Origin: Thermoplasmata archaeon
GTDB taxonomy: Archaea > Thermoplasmatota > Thermoplasmata > Thermoplasmatales > Thermoplasmataceae
DNA: 41,710 nt
Assembly: GCA_021850505.1 (NCBI GenBank)
Contig: JAJZLW010000081.1
Location: 1-41,710 of the forward strand
Direction: 5' to 3'
Under the pieces are notes generated by a model that worked only from the letters and a program-made list of their open reading frames with translations, did no database searches and had not been told where the DNA came from. Shown here piece by piece: positions 25,848 to 33,899 of the stretch (positions are counted from its first letter, which is position 1; the number at the start of each line of letters is the position of its first letter). The position numbers were made by a program, and so were the translations under genes.

Positions 25848-26696
25848 ATGCAGATGTCAATGGTTTATGATACAATAAGATGGGAAGAAAAGGCAATTTT
25901 TAAAGCTGCTGAGCAAAGAGGGATAGAACTGAAGATGGTCGATGCCAAAGATATGGACATGGACTTTGACCGCCCTGTCCCGGATTACTTTGGAGCCGCA
26001 ACATTACAACGCTGCACATCATATTACCGCGGACTTCATTCCACCGCCTTTCTCGAATATAAAAAACAACCTGTCGTGAACGATCTCCAGACCATAATTA
26101 ATGCGGGCAACAAGATGCTGACATCTCTTGCCCTTGTAGCTAACGGCGTGCCGACACCGTATACATCGGTTTCAACAAGCTATGAAACTGCCATGAAACA
26201 GTTTGCGGAAAAATTTCACGGCAAAGCCGTTATTAAGCCGGTGACAGGAAGCTGGGGGAGGATGGTCGCTCTTTTGAATGACCCGGAGGCTGCTATGGCT
26301 GTTCTCGAAGATAGGGAATACATGTATCCGCTTTATTCAATTTTCTACATGCAGGAATATGTGAACAGGCCTCCCCGGGACATAAGGACATTCGTTATAG
26401 GAGACCGGGTAGTGGGCGGAATATACAGATATCAGCCGGAGGGGGACTGGAGAACAAACGCCGCCATAGGCGGAAGGGTAGAAAAATGTGAAATTACGCC
26501 AGAGATAGAGAAGATATCAATTAAAGCCGCGAATAGCGTTGGCAAAGGTGTATTCGGAATAGACATAATGGAATCAGACCGTGGGTATCTCGTTCACGAG
26601 GTCAACAGTACCACCGAGTTCAAAAACACAGTCAGGGTTGCACAGGTAGATATTCCCGGTGAAATACTTGATTACGTCACGGAGGGAGCAAAGTGA
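25848..26696 (+). CDS. lysX: LysX, LysW-aminoadipate ligase (ATP-grasp)
   Basis: RimK-type ATP-grasp ligase that joins the amino group of alpha-aminoadipate to the C-terminal Glu of LysW. Seen: TSLALVANGVPTPYT, KAVIKPVTGSWGRMVAL (ATP-binding Lys), the FYMQEYVNRPPRDIRTFVIGDRVVGGIYR block, TNAAIGGRVEKCEI, and the metal-binding end FGIDIMESDRGYLVHEVNSTTEFKN. The NSTTEFKN region helps set substrate choice in this family (aminoadipate versus glutamate), but I cannot decide specificity by eye. Length 282 is normal. Its stop overlaps the lysK GTG. Confidence 0.94.
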   Translation: MQMSMVYDTIRWEEKAIFKAAEQRGIELKMVDAKDMDMDFDRPVPDYFGAATLQRCTSYYRGLHSTAFLEYKKQPVVNDLQTIINAGNKMLTSLALVANGVPTPYTSVSTSYETAMKQFAEKFHGKAVIKPVTGSWGRMVALLNDPEAAMAVLEDREYMYPLYSIFYMQEYVNRPPRDIRTFVIGDRVVGGIYRYQPEGDWRTNAAIGGRVEKCEITPEIEKISIKAANSVGKGVFGIDIMESDRGYLVHEVNSTTEFKNTVRVAQVDIPGEILDYVTEGAK

Positions 26697-27769
26697 CCGA
26701 TGAAATCGGAAATGCCCTCATTCACCTCGTGAAGACCCACTCTCCAACTGGAAAGGAGAGGAATGCTGTATCGGTTTTCAATAATTACCTCAAAAAATGC
26801 GGGGCAACAGAAGTGGTAACAGATGATGCTGGCAACGGGATTGGAACATTCCCCGGCGAAGGGTTGTCGGTAGTTCTCTGTGGGCATATAGACACGGTCC
26901 CGGGAAAACTCCCGGTCAGGGTAAAGGATGGAATTCTCTATGGAAGGGGTGCAGTGGACGCAAAATCCTCACTGGTATCGTTTCTTTATGGCGCAATGAT
27001 TGCAAAAGAGTCCGGTTTCAAGGGAACACTGAAAGTAGTAGCAGCAATAGGTGAGGAGGGTCCAGGAAAAGGAATACTAGAATTCGTGAAAACCCAACCG
27101 AGGAGTGATTATGCGATATTTGGGGAACCTGGCGATGTCAGCGGCATTACGGTCGGATATAAGGGGAGACTGCTGATCGACGTATCATTCCGGACTGAGT
27201 CTTTCCATGCAAGTGCTCCATGGATGGGCGGGAGTGCAGTGGAAGCTGCCATAATGGCGTGGTCAAGAATACACTCTCATTATCCGGGGAACATGGAGTT
27301 TTCAAAGGTGTCTGCCGCATTGACCCGCATCAGTGGCGGTGAAGCAGATAACAAAACCCCCTCGAAATCAAGAATAACACTTGACATCAGGTTTCCTCCT
27401 TCGATAGACAAAAACGACATACTAAAAGAAGTTACACAGATTTGTGCCTCCCTTGATCTTCCCATGCCTGCAAAAATTAAGGTAAGGAGTGAGGTCAAAC
27501 CGTATGTAGCCAGCATAAAAAGCCCGCTGGCGAGATCTTTTCGCTCTGCAGTACGTGAGAGAACAGGATCAGACGCCAGTATCGTCTTCAAAAGCGGTAG
27601 TGGTGACATGAATATACTCGGCAATTCATGGAACATACCAACTGTAACTTATGGCCCTGGCGACACGAGACTATCGCACACAAACAATGAGCACATAGCC
27701 CTGGATGATGTCATTAAGAGTGCAGAAATAGTCTCTGATGCACTGATTCTTCTGGAGAGAGGATCATAG
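26693..27769 (+). CDS. lysK: LysK, LysW-lysine/ornithine hydrolase (M20 peptidase)
   Basis: Metal-dependent M20 hydrolase that releases lysine (or ornithine) from LysW. Seen: HSPTGKERNAVSVF, metal ligands in LCGHIDTVPG and GRGAVDAKSSL, catalytic Glu in AIGEEGPGKG, FGEPGDVSGITVGYKGRLLID, and the last ligand His in TRLSHTNNEHIAL. Length 358 is normal. GTG start at 26693, overlapping the lysX TGA (GTGA). A 75-90 bp gap without a clear signal follows before the homoaconitase genes. Confidence 0.94.
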   Translation: MTDEIGNALIHLVKTHSPTGKERNAVSVFNNYLKKCGATEVVTDDAGNGIGTFPGEGLSVVLCGHIDTVPGKLPVRVKDGILYGRGAVDAKSSLVSFLYGAMIAKESGFKGTLKVVAAIGEEGPGKGILEFVKTQPRSDYAIFGEPGDVSGITVGYKGRLLIDVSFRTESFHASAPWMGGSAVEAAIMAWSRIHSHYPGNMEFSKVSAALTRISGGEADNKTPSKSRITLDIRFPPSIDKNDILKEVTQICASLDLPMPAKIKVRSEVKPYVASIKSPLARSFRSAVRERTGSDASIVFKSGSGDMNILGNSWNIPTVTYGPGDTRLSHTNNEHIALDDVIKSAEIVSDALILLERGS

Positions 27770-27859
27770 TGGGCATCTTCTCTTCGGGATCGGTGTTCTC
27801 ATCACATTCTCGCCTGTCCGTTGGATCATTCAAAATGAAGGGAGGTGAATCCGCTGAAC

Positions 27860-29122
27860 ATGATTGAAAAAATCCTGCAGGCACATTCATCTGCAGGGAA
27901 TAAAGCAGTTACCCCGGGAGATATTGTTGATGTATCGGTCGACAGAGTTATAATGCTGGACATAGCGGGGCTTCACCCGGAGTTGATCAACAACCCGCCT
28001 AAGGCGGCATTTGACCCATCCAAGCTGGCAGTGATATTTGATCATTTTGCTCCAGCTCCAAGCATTGAAGTGGCAACAGGAACCTCTAAGATACGCAAGC
28101 TGGCCCACCGGTTGGGAGTCGACGATTTCTACGATTATGGAAGAGCAGGCATTTCGCATGCTTTCGCAGCAGAGAAGGGGTGGCTATTACCGGGAAGGAT
28201 CATCGCAAATACAGACTCCCACTCAATAGCAGCTGGTGCTTACAACATGCTGAGCAGGGGTCTTGGCACACCAGAACTGCTGCAGGTGATATGCACCGGC
28301 AGGACATGGTTTTCAGTGGGGGAGACCGTTAACATTGAGCTGAATGGCAAGATGAGATCCCCAACAGAATCAAAGGACGTTTTTCTTCGGATGGCAGGAG
28401 ATATAGGGGATTTACCGAACGATAACATAGAGTTTTCCGGGGATGGCATAACGGAAATGGCAATGGATCAGAGGGCTGTGATATCAACTATGTGTGCTGA
28501 ACTGAGCGCAGAATTTGCCATATTTCCATATGACAACGTTCTGAGGAATTACCTTGAAAACAGGGCCGAGGCACCTTTTCATCCCGTTTATCCTGACGAG
28601 AATACCTCCTATTCGAAATACTTCAGCTTCGACATGGAAGAAATTCCCCCAATGGTTGCCCTTCCCGATTCTGTATCAAGAAACACAAAACCAGTATCCG
28701 AGATAGGAAATACTCCCGTGGATCAGTGTATAATAGGTTCCTGCGCCAATGGCAGGATTGAGGACCTTGAATCCGCCGCAAGGATACTGAATGGCAGGAA
28801 GGTGAATCCAGATACGAGACTTATCGTCACGCCAGCTACGCCGGAGATCTACAGGACAGCCAACAGGCTTGGATATATCGGTAAAATAATCGATGCTGGA
28901 GGGATGGTCACAAACCCCACATGCGGATCATGCATGGGAGGGCACATGGGAATCCTGGCAGAGGGAGAAACTGCAATCACATCAACAACACGAAATTTCA
29001 AAGGACGAATGGGGTCCAGAGAGGCAAAAATTTACATGGCATCATCAGCTACAGTAGCTGCCTCTGCAGTGAGGGGATGCATCACTGATCCATCGGAATT
29101 CATCGGTGGTGCGTCCGATTGA
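27860..29122 (+). CDS. lysT: Homoaconitase large subunit (LeuC/aconitase family)
   Basis: Iron-sulfur dehydratase, probably converting homocitrate to homoisocitrate. Seen: MIEKILQAHSSAGNKAVTPGDIVDV, FDHFAPAPS, the DSHS motif in IIANTDSHSIAAGAYNM, and the three cluster Cys in IIGSCANGRI and NPTCGSCMGGHMGI. Length 420 is normal for archaeal two-subunit enzymes. I prefer ATG 27860, with the purine-rich GGGAGGTGA 12-20 nt upstream; a GTG at 27845 would add five residues. Sequence alone does not separate it from isopropylmalate isomerase; its place between lysK and homocitrate synthase does. Confidence 0.9.
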   Translation: MIEKILQAHSSAGNKAVTPGDIVDVSVDRVIMLDIAGLHPELINNPPKAAFDPSKLAVIFDHFAPAPSIEVATGTSKIRKLAHRLGVDDFYDYGRAGISHAFAAEKGWLLPGRIIANTDSHSIAAGAYNMLSRGLGTPELLQVICTGRTWFSVGETVNIELNGKMRSPTESKDVFLRMAGDIGDLPNDNIEFSGDGITEMAMDQRAVISTMCAELSAEFAIFPYDNVLRNYLENRAEAPFHPVYPDENTSYSKYFSFDMEEIPPMVALPDSVSRNTKPVSEIGNTPVDQCIIGSCANGRIEDLESAARILNGRKVNPDTRLIVTPATPEIYRTANRLGYIGKIIDAGGMVTNPTCGSCMGGHMGILAEGETAITSTTRNFKGRMGSREAKIYMASSATVAASAVRGCITDPSEFIGGASD

Positions 29123-29628
29123 ACAGGACTTTAAGTGGAAAGGCATGGGTATTCGGGGATGATATCAACACGGATCTTATGTATCCTCACATCTGTTATA
29201 CCCTGCCAGAAAGCGAGAGGCCAAAATATACAATGTGGGCGAACCGGCCGGGCTGGCAAAGCCTTGTATCAGCAGGTGATATTCTTGTGGCTGGCAAGAA
29301 CTTCGGCGTCGGTTCATCCAGACCTGCCGCTTCCAATCTTCTCGGCGTTGGCATTTCGGGTGTAATTGCAGAGAGCCTGAATGGGCTGTTTCTTAGAAAT
29401 GCAGTTAATGTTGGATTGCCTGCAGTCTCCTCTCCAGATGTCAGATCAATGGTGATGGAAGGAGACCAGATAGAAATTGACCTCGCTGAAGGTACCTTTA
29501 CCAACATAACCAGGGGGAGAAAAATCACGTTCACGCCCCCTCCTAAATTTCTGATGAATATTATAGAGGCAGGGGGAATAATAGAAGTCCTGAGGAACAA
29601 CGGTTATATAGATGCCAAACCACTGTAA
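29119..29628 (+). CDS. lysU: Homoaconitase small subunit (LeuD family)
   Basis: Partner of the large subunit. Seen: the swivelling-domain start GKAWVFGDDINTDLMYPHICYTL and the substrate-binding loop NFGVGSSRPAASNLLGVGISGVIAESLNGLFLRNAVNVGLP. The usual GSSREHA is here GSSRPAA: the catalytic Ser and Arg are kept, while Glu-His are replaced. The specificity loop after the first strand, usually RYL-like, reads HICYT. Length 169 is normal. TTG start whose last bases overlap the large-subunit stop (TTGA), so the two are translationally coupled. Confidence 0.9.
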   Translation: MNRTLSGKAWVFGDDINTDLMYPHICYTLPESERPKYTMWANRPGWQSLVSAGDILVAGKNFGVGSSRPAASNLLGVGISGVIAESLNGLFLRNAVNVGLPAVSSPDVRSMVMEGDQIEIDLAEGTFTNITRGRKITFTPPPKFLMNIIEAGGIIEVLRNNGYIDAKPL

Positions 29629-29645
29629 AATTTTAGGTGAAAATA

Positions 29646-30704
29646 ATGAAGGAATTTTATGACATAGCTGTTGGAAAAGGGGACGGAATAGGACTGGAAG
29701 TTATCGAATCCACTCTAAAAGTGATACAAAGTGCAATGGTCTCAGAGAGCGTGAAAGCCCTTTTGAATTTCAGGGAGATCGATATCGGTTGGGCATCGCA
29801 ATCACATCATGGTGCCCCCCTCACTGATGAAACAATGAAAGTGATATCTGCCTGCGACTCCCTAATTCTGGGCCCTCTGGAGGTGGGAAAATACCCGGGA
29901 AACAGCAAAAGTCCTTCCGGAACTATTCGCAGAAAATTTGATCTTTATGCCAATGTCCGGCCCGTCAAAACCTACATTCATACAAACCAAAAACCAATTG
30001 ATATTGTGGTTGTAAGAGAAAACACGGAAGGGTTTTATGCAGACCGGAACATGTACCAGGGTTCTGGCGAATACATGCCCACTCAAGATCTTGCGATGGC
30101 GGTCAGGGTAATAACCAGGCAAAAAAGTGCCAAGATCAGCGAGGCCGCATTGAGAACATCTTTGACCAGGAAAAAGATGGTAACTGCAGTACATAAGGCA
30201 AACGTTCTTAAGATGAGCGACGGCCTCTTCAGGGAGGAGTTCTATAATCAGGCAAAAAATTTTCCTGGAGTAACTGTAAATGACAGGCTTATCGACTCTA
30301 CGGCATATGATCTGATTATCAATCCCGCAATGTTTGATGTCATAGTTACCACCAATATGTATGGAGACATACTTTCCGACGAGGCAGCTGCAGTAGCCGG
30401 CAGCTTGGGAGTAGCACCCGCATTGAATTATGGAGATGACTGGGCGATGGCACAGGCCGCGCATGGAACCGCCCCAGACATTGCAGGGAAAGGGATAGCC
30501 AATCCAATATCGGAAATTATTTCTGCCGCAATGCTCCTTGACTGGCTTGGAAACAGATACATGGACGAACGCCTCATACATTTAGGAAAAAGAATTGATG
30601 GAGCTGTGAAACAATCATTAAAAAATACGAACAGCCTTACCCCCGACCTTGGCGGAAATGGAGATACGAAAAAGGTGACAGACTCCATAATTTCAGCCCT
30701 CTGA
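29646..30704 (+). CDS. hicd: Homoisocitrate dehydrogenase (isocitrate/isopropylmalate DH family)
   Basis: Beta-decarboxylating dehydrogenase, expected to turn homoisocitrate into 2-oxoadipate with NAD(P). Seen: IAVGKGDGIGLEVIES, the substrate loop SPSGTIRRKFDLYANVRPVK, VVRENTEGFYADRN, the catalytic Lys in AVHKANVLKMSDGLF, the metal-binding region IINPAMFDVIVTTNMYGDILSDEAAAVAG, and the cofactor loop AAHGTAPDIAGKGIANP. Start ATG 29646 has AGGTGA five bases before it; the GTG at 29637 overlaps that site. The gene is last in the lysW-led unit; homocitrate synthase has its own promoter. Confidence 0.9.
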   Translation: MKEFYDIAVGKGDGIGLEVIESTLKVIQSAMVSESVKALLNFREIDIGWASQSHHGAPLTDETMKVISACDSLILGPLEVGKYPGNSKSPSGTIRRKFDLYANVRPVKTYIHTNQKPIDIVVVRENTEGFYADRNMYQGSGEYMPTQDLAMAVRVITRQKSAKISEAALRTSLTRKKMVTAVHKANVLKMSDGLFREEFYNQAKNFPGVTVNDRLIDSTAYDLIINPAMFDVIVTTNMYGDILSDEAAAVAGSLGVAPALNYGDDWAMAQAAHGTAPDIAGKGIANPISEIISAAMLLDWLGNRYMDERLIHLGKRIDGAVKQSLKNTNSLTPDLGGNGDTKKVTDSIISAL

Positions 30705-30728
30705 ATGAATTGCTTATTTATTGAAATC

Positions 30729-30768
30729 TATGACCAGTATTTTCAAATATTGGCTAATTTTGGTCATA
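30729..30768 (+). promoter_or_regulatory. Operator-like half-sites before homocitrate synthase
   Basis: TATGACCA (30729-30736) and TGGTCATA (30761-30768) repeat the two arms of the lysW operator exactly, here 24 bp apart. The right arm is directly upstream of the TATA box (ATAAATATTAA, 30767-30776), as at lysW. The 20-bp block ending at 30768 matches the lysW palindrome at 14 of 20 positions, so two adjacent degenerate sites are also possible. Confidence 0.65.
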
Positions 30769-30809
30769 AATATTAAGTACTGAATGAAAATGAGAACAAG
30801 ATTATAAGC

Positions 30810-32000
30810 ATGAAAGCAAAGACTGCCGCAGGCATTCTAGATTCCACTCTCAGGGAGGGTGAACAGACCCCAGGGGTAGTCTTTACGCCAGACCAGAGAG
30901 TCGAAATCGCAAGAAAATTGTCCGATGCCGGGATAAGGATGATTGAAGTCGGTCATCCCGCTGTTTCGCCTGATATATTGGATGGAATTAAGAGGATAAT
31001 CAAGATGAAGAGAGATGGATGCATAACTTCGGAAGTGGTGGTACACAGCAGGGCTGTCAGCAGCGATATAAAGCTTGCAGCCTCACTCGATATAGATAGA
31101 ATGGCGATTTTCTACGGGATAAGTGACACGCATCTTGCTTCCAAAACACACAAGTCCAGGGACGAGGCCATCTCCATAATAGGGGAGTCAGTCTCAGAGG
31201 CAAGATCCCATGGCGTGAAGGTAAGGTTCACGCCGGAAGATGCTTCAAGAACGGATTATGATTATCTGATAGAGGTAATAAAAACTGCAAGGGATGCGGG
31301 TGCAGATCGAATTGGCATAGCTGACACAGTGGGAATAATGAATCCTGCGAGAACAAAAGATCTATTCCTGAACATAAGGAGGGATGTCCCTGGTGTCGAA
31401 CTGGATATACACGCCCACAATGATATGGGAAACGCGGTCGCAAACTCCCTTTCTGCCATAGATGGAGGTGCCACGATAGTTCATTCAACAGTCAACGGCC
31501 TGGGCGAAAGGGTTGGAATAACACCCACTCAAATCATAGCGGTTGCAATGAAGTTCCACATGGGAATCGACGCAGCGAAACTTGACAAACTCATGGAATT
31601 ATCCCAACTGGTTGCGGCTTATAGCGGAATCCGAATGCCTCCTAATTTTCCCATTACCGGTGAATATGCCTTTGTTCATAAATCCGGCGTGCATGTTTCC
31701 GGGATCCTTGGGAATCCTGCTACATACGAGTTCATGGATCCTGTTACACTGGGCATCACACGGAGCTATACCATTGACAAGTACACCGGGAAGCACGCTC
31801 TTGAGTCAAAATTGAGGAGCATGGGCATCGCACTGGCGGACAGTGAAGTCATTGCAGTACTCACGAAGATCAAGGGATGTCCAGATACAAGATACTTTGA
31901 CGATGATAAGCTCCTGGAAATTGTCAGTAAAACCCGGTTGAACTCAATATCTGTCACTGACCAGACTATGTCATTGTCAGGGTCTCGTATGCAAGTGTAG
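30810..32000 (+). CDS. lysS: Homocitrate synthase
   Basis: Condenses acetyl-CoA with 2-oxoglutarate, the committed step of the aminoadipate lysine pathway. Seen: ILDSTLREGEQTPGVVF (metal Asp and catalytic Arg), RMIEVGHPAVSPD, VRFTPEDASRTDYDYL, GIADTVGIMNP, and the HAHNDMGNAVANSLSAIDGGATIVHSTVNGLGERVGITP block that holds metal-binding His residues. TIM-barrel plus C-terminal regulatory portion, length 396. It is of the isopropylmalate/homocitrate synthase family, and its neighbours decide for homocitrate. It has its own TATA and operator. Its 3' end overlaps convergent regulator 2 by 35 bp. Confidence 0.92.
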   Translation: MKAKTAAGILDSTLREGEQTPGVVFTPDQRVEIARKLSDAGIRMIEVGHPAVSPDILDGIKRIIKMKRDGCITSEVVVHSRAVSSDIKLAASLDIDRMAIFYGISDTHLASKTHKSRDEAISIIGESVSEARSHGVKVRFTPEDASRTDYDYLIEVIKTARDAGADRIGIADTVGIMNPARTKDLFLNIRRDVPGVELDIHAHNDMGNAVANSLSAIDGGATIVHSTVNGLGERVGITPTQIIAVAMKFHMGIDAAKLDKLMELSQLVAAYSGIRMPPNFPITGEYAFVHKSGVHVSGILGNPATYEFMDPVTLGITRSYTIDKYTGKHALESKLRSMGIALADSEVIAVLTKIKGCPDTRYFDDDKLLEIVSKTRLNSISVTDQTMSLSGSRMQV

Positions 32001-32580
32001 AATCCTTCTTATTCAGTATTATGATTGTTTCATTGGAACATGAAATAAGTTGGAGGATGTTCACTCCGCGCGCAAAAAGTTTGTGTGTTATACGCATTAC
32101 AAAGCCAGGGGTCTTCTCTATCTCTGTCGAAGAGAATATATGAATCATGCTGACGTCCCTGTCAACCAGGATGCCCAGCGACTCCTGGGGTATCCTGTTG
32201 TTTATCTCGTCCGCAATATATACTATGTTATCCTGAAGGTAGGTTGCGGATATGTATTTCATGTTTTGAGGAATTTTTGAAGTAACAACACATATCTTGT
32301 CCTGTAGTGAAATCTTGCTCTTTTTTAGAAGATAATCAGCTCTGGTCTTCCCAATCTCACTGTTCGCCCCGCTCTTAAGCCTGTTTAATGCTGCCCTGAC
32401 GGAAATAGGGTTCAGTTCGCTATTTTCCCTTAATATAAGATGTGCAAGTTTGCTGACGTTGACCACTCCCGCCTTCAGCGAAAGCATAAGATCAGGGTTT
32501 TCTGTCAGAAATCTTGAAACGCTGCTCGCTACTGTGACCTTCTCCTTGACGCCGCTCTTCATCGAATTGATATTGTTCAT
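31966..32580 (-). CDS. HTH-like plus ACT-domain regulator 2, divergent from argG
   Basis: Paralogue of the protein at 21714-22385, 204 residues. N-terminal helix-turn-helix-like part (about 20-75: VASSVSRFLTENPDLMLSL, AGVVNVSKLAHLILREN, ISVRAALNRLKS) and C-terminal ACT domain (about 140-200: KTPGFVMRITHKLFARGVNILQL, ETIIILNKKDSTLAYETL). Shared positions with regulator 1 include PGF-M, KL-G-NI and the G-VN-S-A pattern. ATG 32580 is the longest start; ATG 32562 has a TATA-like sequence (gttaaaatata) about 25 bp upstream and may be the leaderless start. Likely senses lysine, arginine or a precursor (inference). Confidence 0.78.
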   Translation of the reverse strand: MNNINSMKSGVKEKVTVASSVSRFLTENPDLMLSLKAGVVNVSKLAHLILRENSELNPISVRAALNRLKSGANSEIGKTRADYLLKKSKISLQDKICVVTSKIPQNMKYISATYLQDNIVYIADEINNRIPQESLGILVDRDVSMIHIFSSTEIEKTPGFVMRITHKLFARGVNILQLISCSNETIIILNKKDSTLAYETLTMT

Positions 32581-32597
32581 GTATATTTTAACATTAT

Positions 32598-32638
32598 TTA
32601 TGATTGTAAATCAATAATGCTATTAATCATAATATGAT
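32598..32638. promoter_or_regulatory. Inverted repeats between regulator 2 and argG
   Basis: TTATGATT (32598-32605) and AATCATAA (32625-32632) form 8-bp arms 19 bp apart. Two smaller palindromes overlap them: TGATT-GTA-AATCA (32601-32613) and ATCATA-A-TATGAT (32626-32638). The half-site differs from TATGACC at lysW only in its last bases, and again lies just upstream of a TATA box. Confidence 0.55.
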
Positions 32639-32648
32639 CTTTAACTAA

Positions 32649-32657
32649 TTTAATATT
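32649..32657 (+). promoter_or_regulatory. TATA element of argG
   Basis: TTTAATATT is centred about 25 bp before ATG 32678, predicting a leaderless argG message. Confidence 0.5.
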
Positions 32658-32677
32658 GCAATGGTAAATTATCGTTC

Positions 32678-33895
32678 ATGAAGGAAAAAGCACTCCTGTT
32701 GTATTCAGGTGGTCTTGACACGTCTGTGATGATAAAATGGTTACAGGAACAGTTGAATTTTGACGTCGTCACATTGACCCTTGACGTTGGGCAGGAAAAG
32801 AATGACTTAGATAGGATCGCGCAAAAAGCAAAAAAACTGGGGGCTATAAAGACTATTACGGAGGATGTTACAAAAAAGTTTTCCGATAATTTTGTAGCTC
32901 CCGGCATAATGAACGACGGCCTGTATCAGGACAGGTACCCTCTTTCAACTAGCCTTGCCAGGCCGCTAATGGCAATGGAGGCAGTGAAATTTGCAGAGCA
33001 AAACCAATGCACAACCGTTGTTCACGGTTCAACCGGAAAGGGTAACGATCAGGTCAGGTTTGAGGTTTCCATAAAGGCGCTGAACGAAAATCTAACCGTG
33101 CTGGCACCGGTCAGGGAAATGAACATGAACAGGGACCAGGAAGTAGAGTACGCCAAATCAAGGGATATAGAGATTCCGTATGGGGGAAAATATTCGGTTG
33201 ACGAGAACCTGTGGGGCAGGTCAGTTGAAGGCTCAAGCTTGGAATTCATAGACGATGGCGTTCCGGAAGATGCGTACAGGTGGGTTCTGCCAGTCGAAAA
33301 GTCACCCGACAAACCGGAAGTGGTTTCGCTTACTTTCAGTGGCGGCTTGCCGGTGGAACTCAATGGTACCCCAATGCATCTCAGGGACCTGATTACTGAA
33401 CTGAATCATAAAGCAGGTCAGTGTGGAGTTGGGGCAATTGACATGATAGAGGATCGGGTAGTTGGAATAAAAAGCCACGAATTCTACGAATGCCCGGCTG
33501 CCATCACAATAATAAACGGACACAAATATCTTGAATCCTTGGTCCTGAACAAGAAAGAGAGCCAGTTAAAAAAAGTAATGGATGAGCAGTTCGCAGACAT
33601 TGTTTATAGCGGACTTTGGTTTGATCCCGTCAAGGATCATATACAAAAGTTCCAGAATAGCATAAATGCGCTGATCAATGGAACTGTCAAACTTAAGCTG
33701 TACAAAGGAAACGTTATTCCCGCAGGTGTCGAAAGCGCAAGTTCACTTTATGACATGTTCATGTCAACATACGGGAAGAACCAGACATTTGACCAGAGCA
33801 AGGCCCCGGGTTTCATTTACGTGTTTGGCAGCCAGACAATTACAACAACGAAGGTAAGGAAGAAACAATTTAATGAGATAACGGTCAAAGAGTGA
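32678..33895 (+). CDS. argG: Argininosuccinate synthase
   Basis: ATP-dependent joining of citrulline and aspartate, the penultimate step of arginine synthesis. Seen: the PP-loop LLYSGGLDTSVMIKWL, the ATP-site and citrulline region DRYPLSTSLARPLMAMEAV, HGSTGKGNDQVRFEVS, SVDENLWGRSVEGSSLE, and GAIDMIEDRVVGIKSHEFYE. Length 405 is normal. Leaderless ATG. argH follows 4 bp after its stop, so the two form an operon downstream of the lysine cluster. Confidence 0.96.
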   Translation: MKEKALLLYSGGLDTSVMIKWLQEQLNFDVVTLTLDVGQEKNDLDRIAQKAKKLGAIKTITEDVTKKFSDNFVAPGIMNDGLYQDRYPLSTSLARPLMAMEAVKFAEQNQCTTVVHGSTGKGNDQVRFEVSIKALNENLTVLAPVREMNMNRDQEVEYAKSRDIEIPYGGKYSVDENLWGRSVEGSSLEFIDDGVPEDAYRWVLPVEKSPDKPEVVSLTFSGGLPVELNGTPMHLRDLITELNHKAGQCGVGAIDMIEDRVVGIKSHEFYECPAAITIINGHKYLESLVLNKKESQLKKVMDEQFADIVYSGLWFDPVKDHIQKFQNSINALINGTVKLKLYKGNVIPAGVESASSLYDMFMSTYGKNQTFDQSKAPGFIYVFGSQTITTTKVRKKQFNEITVKE

Positions 33896-33899
33896 TGCA

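Noticed and set aside
29862..30581. Long antisense ORF (239 codons) opposite homoisocitrate dehydrogenase
   Set aside because: It is a shadow of the well-supported plus-strand gene, with no recognisable motif.
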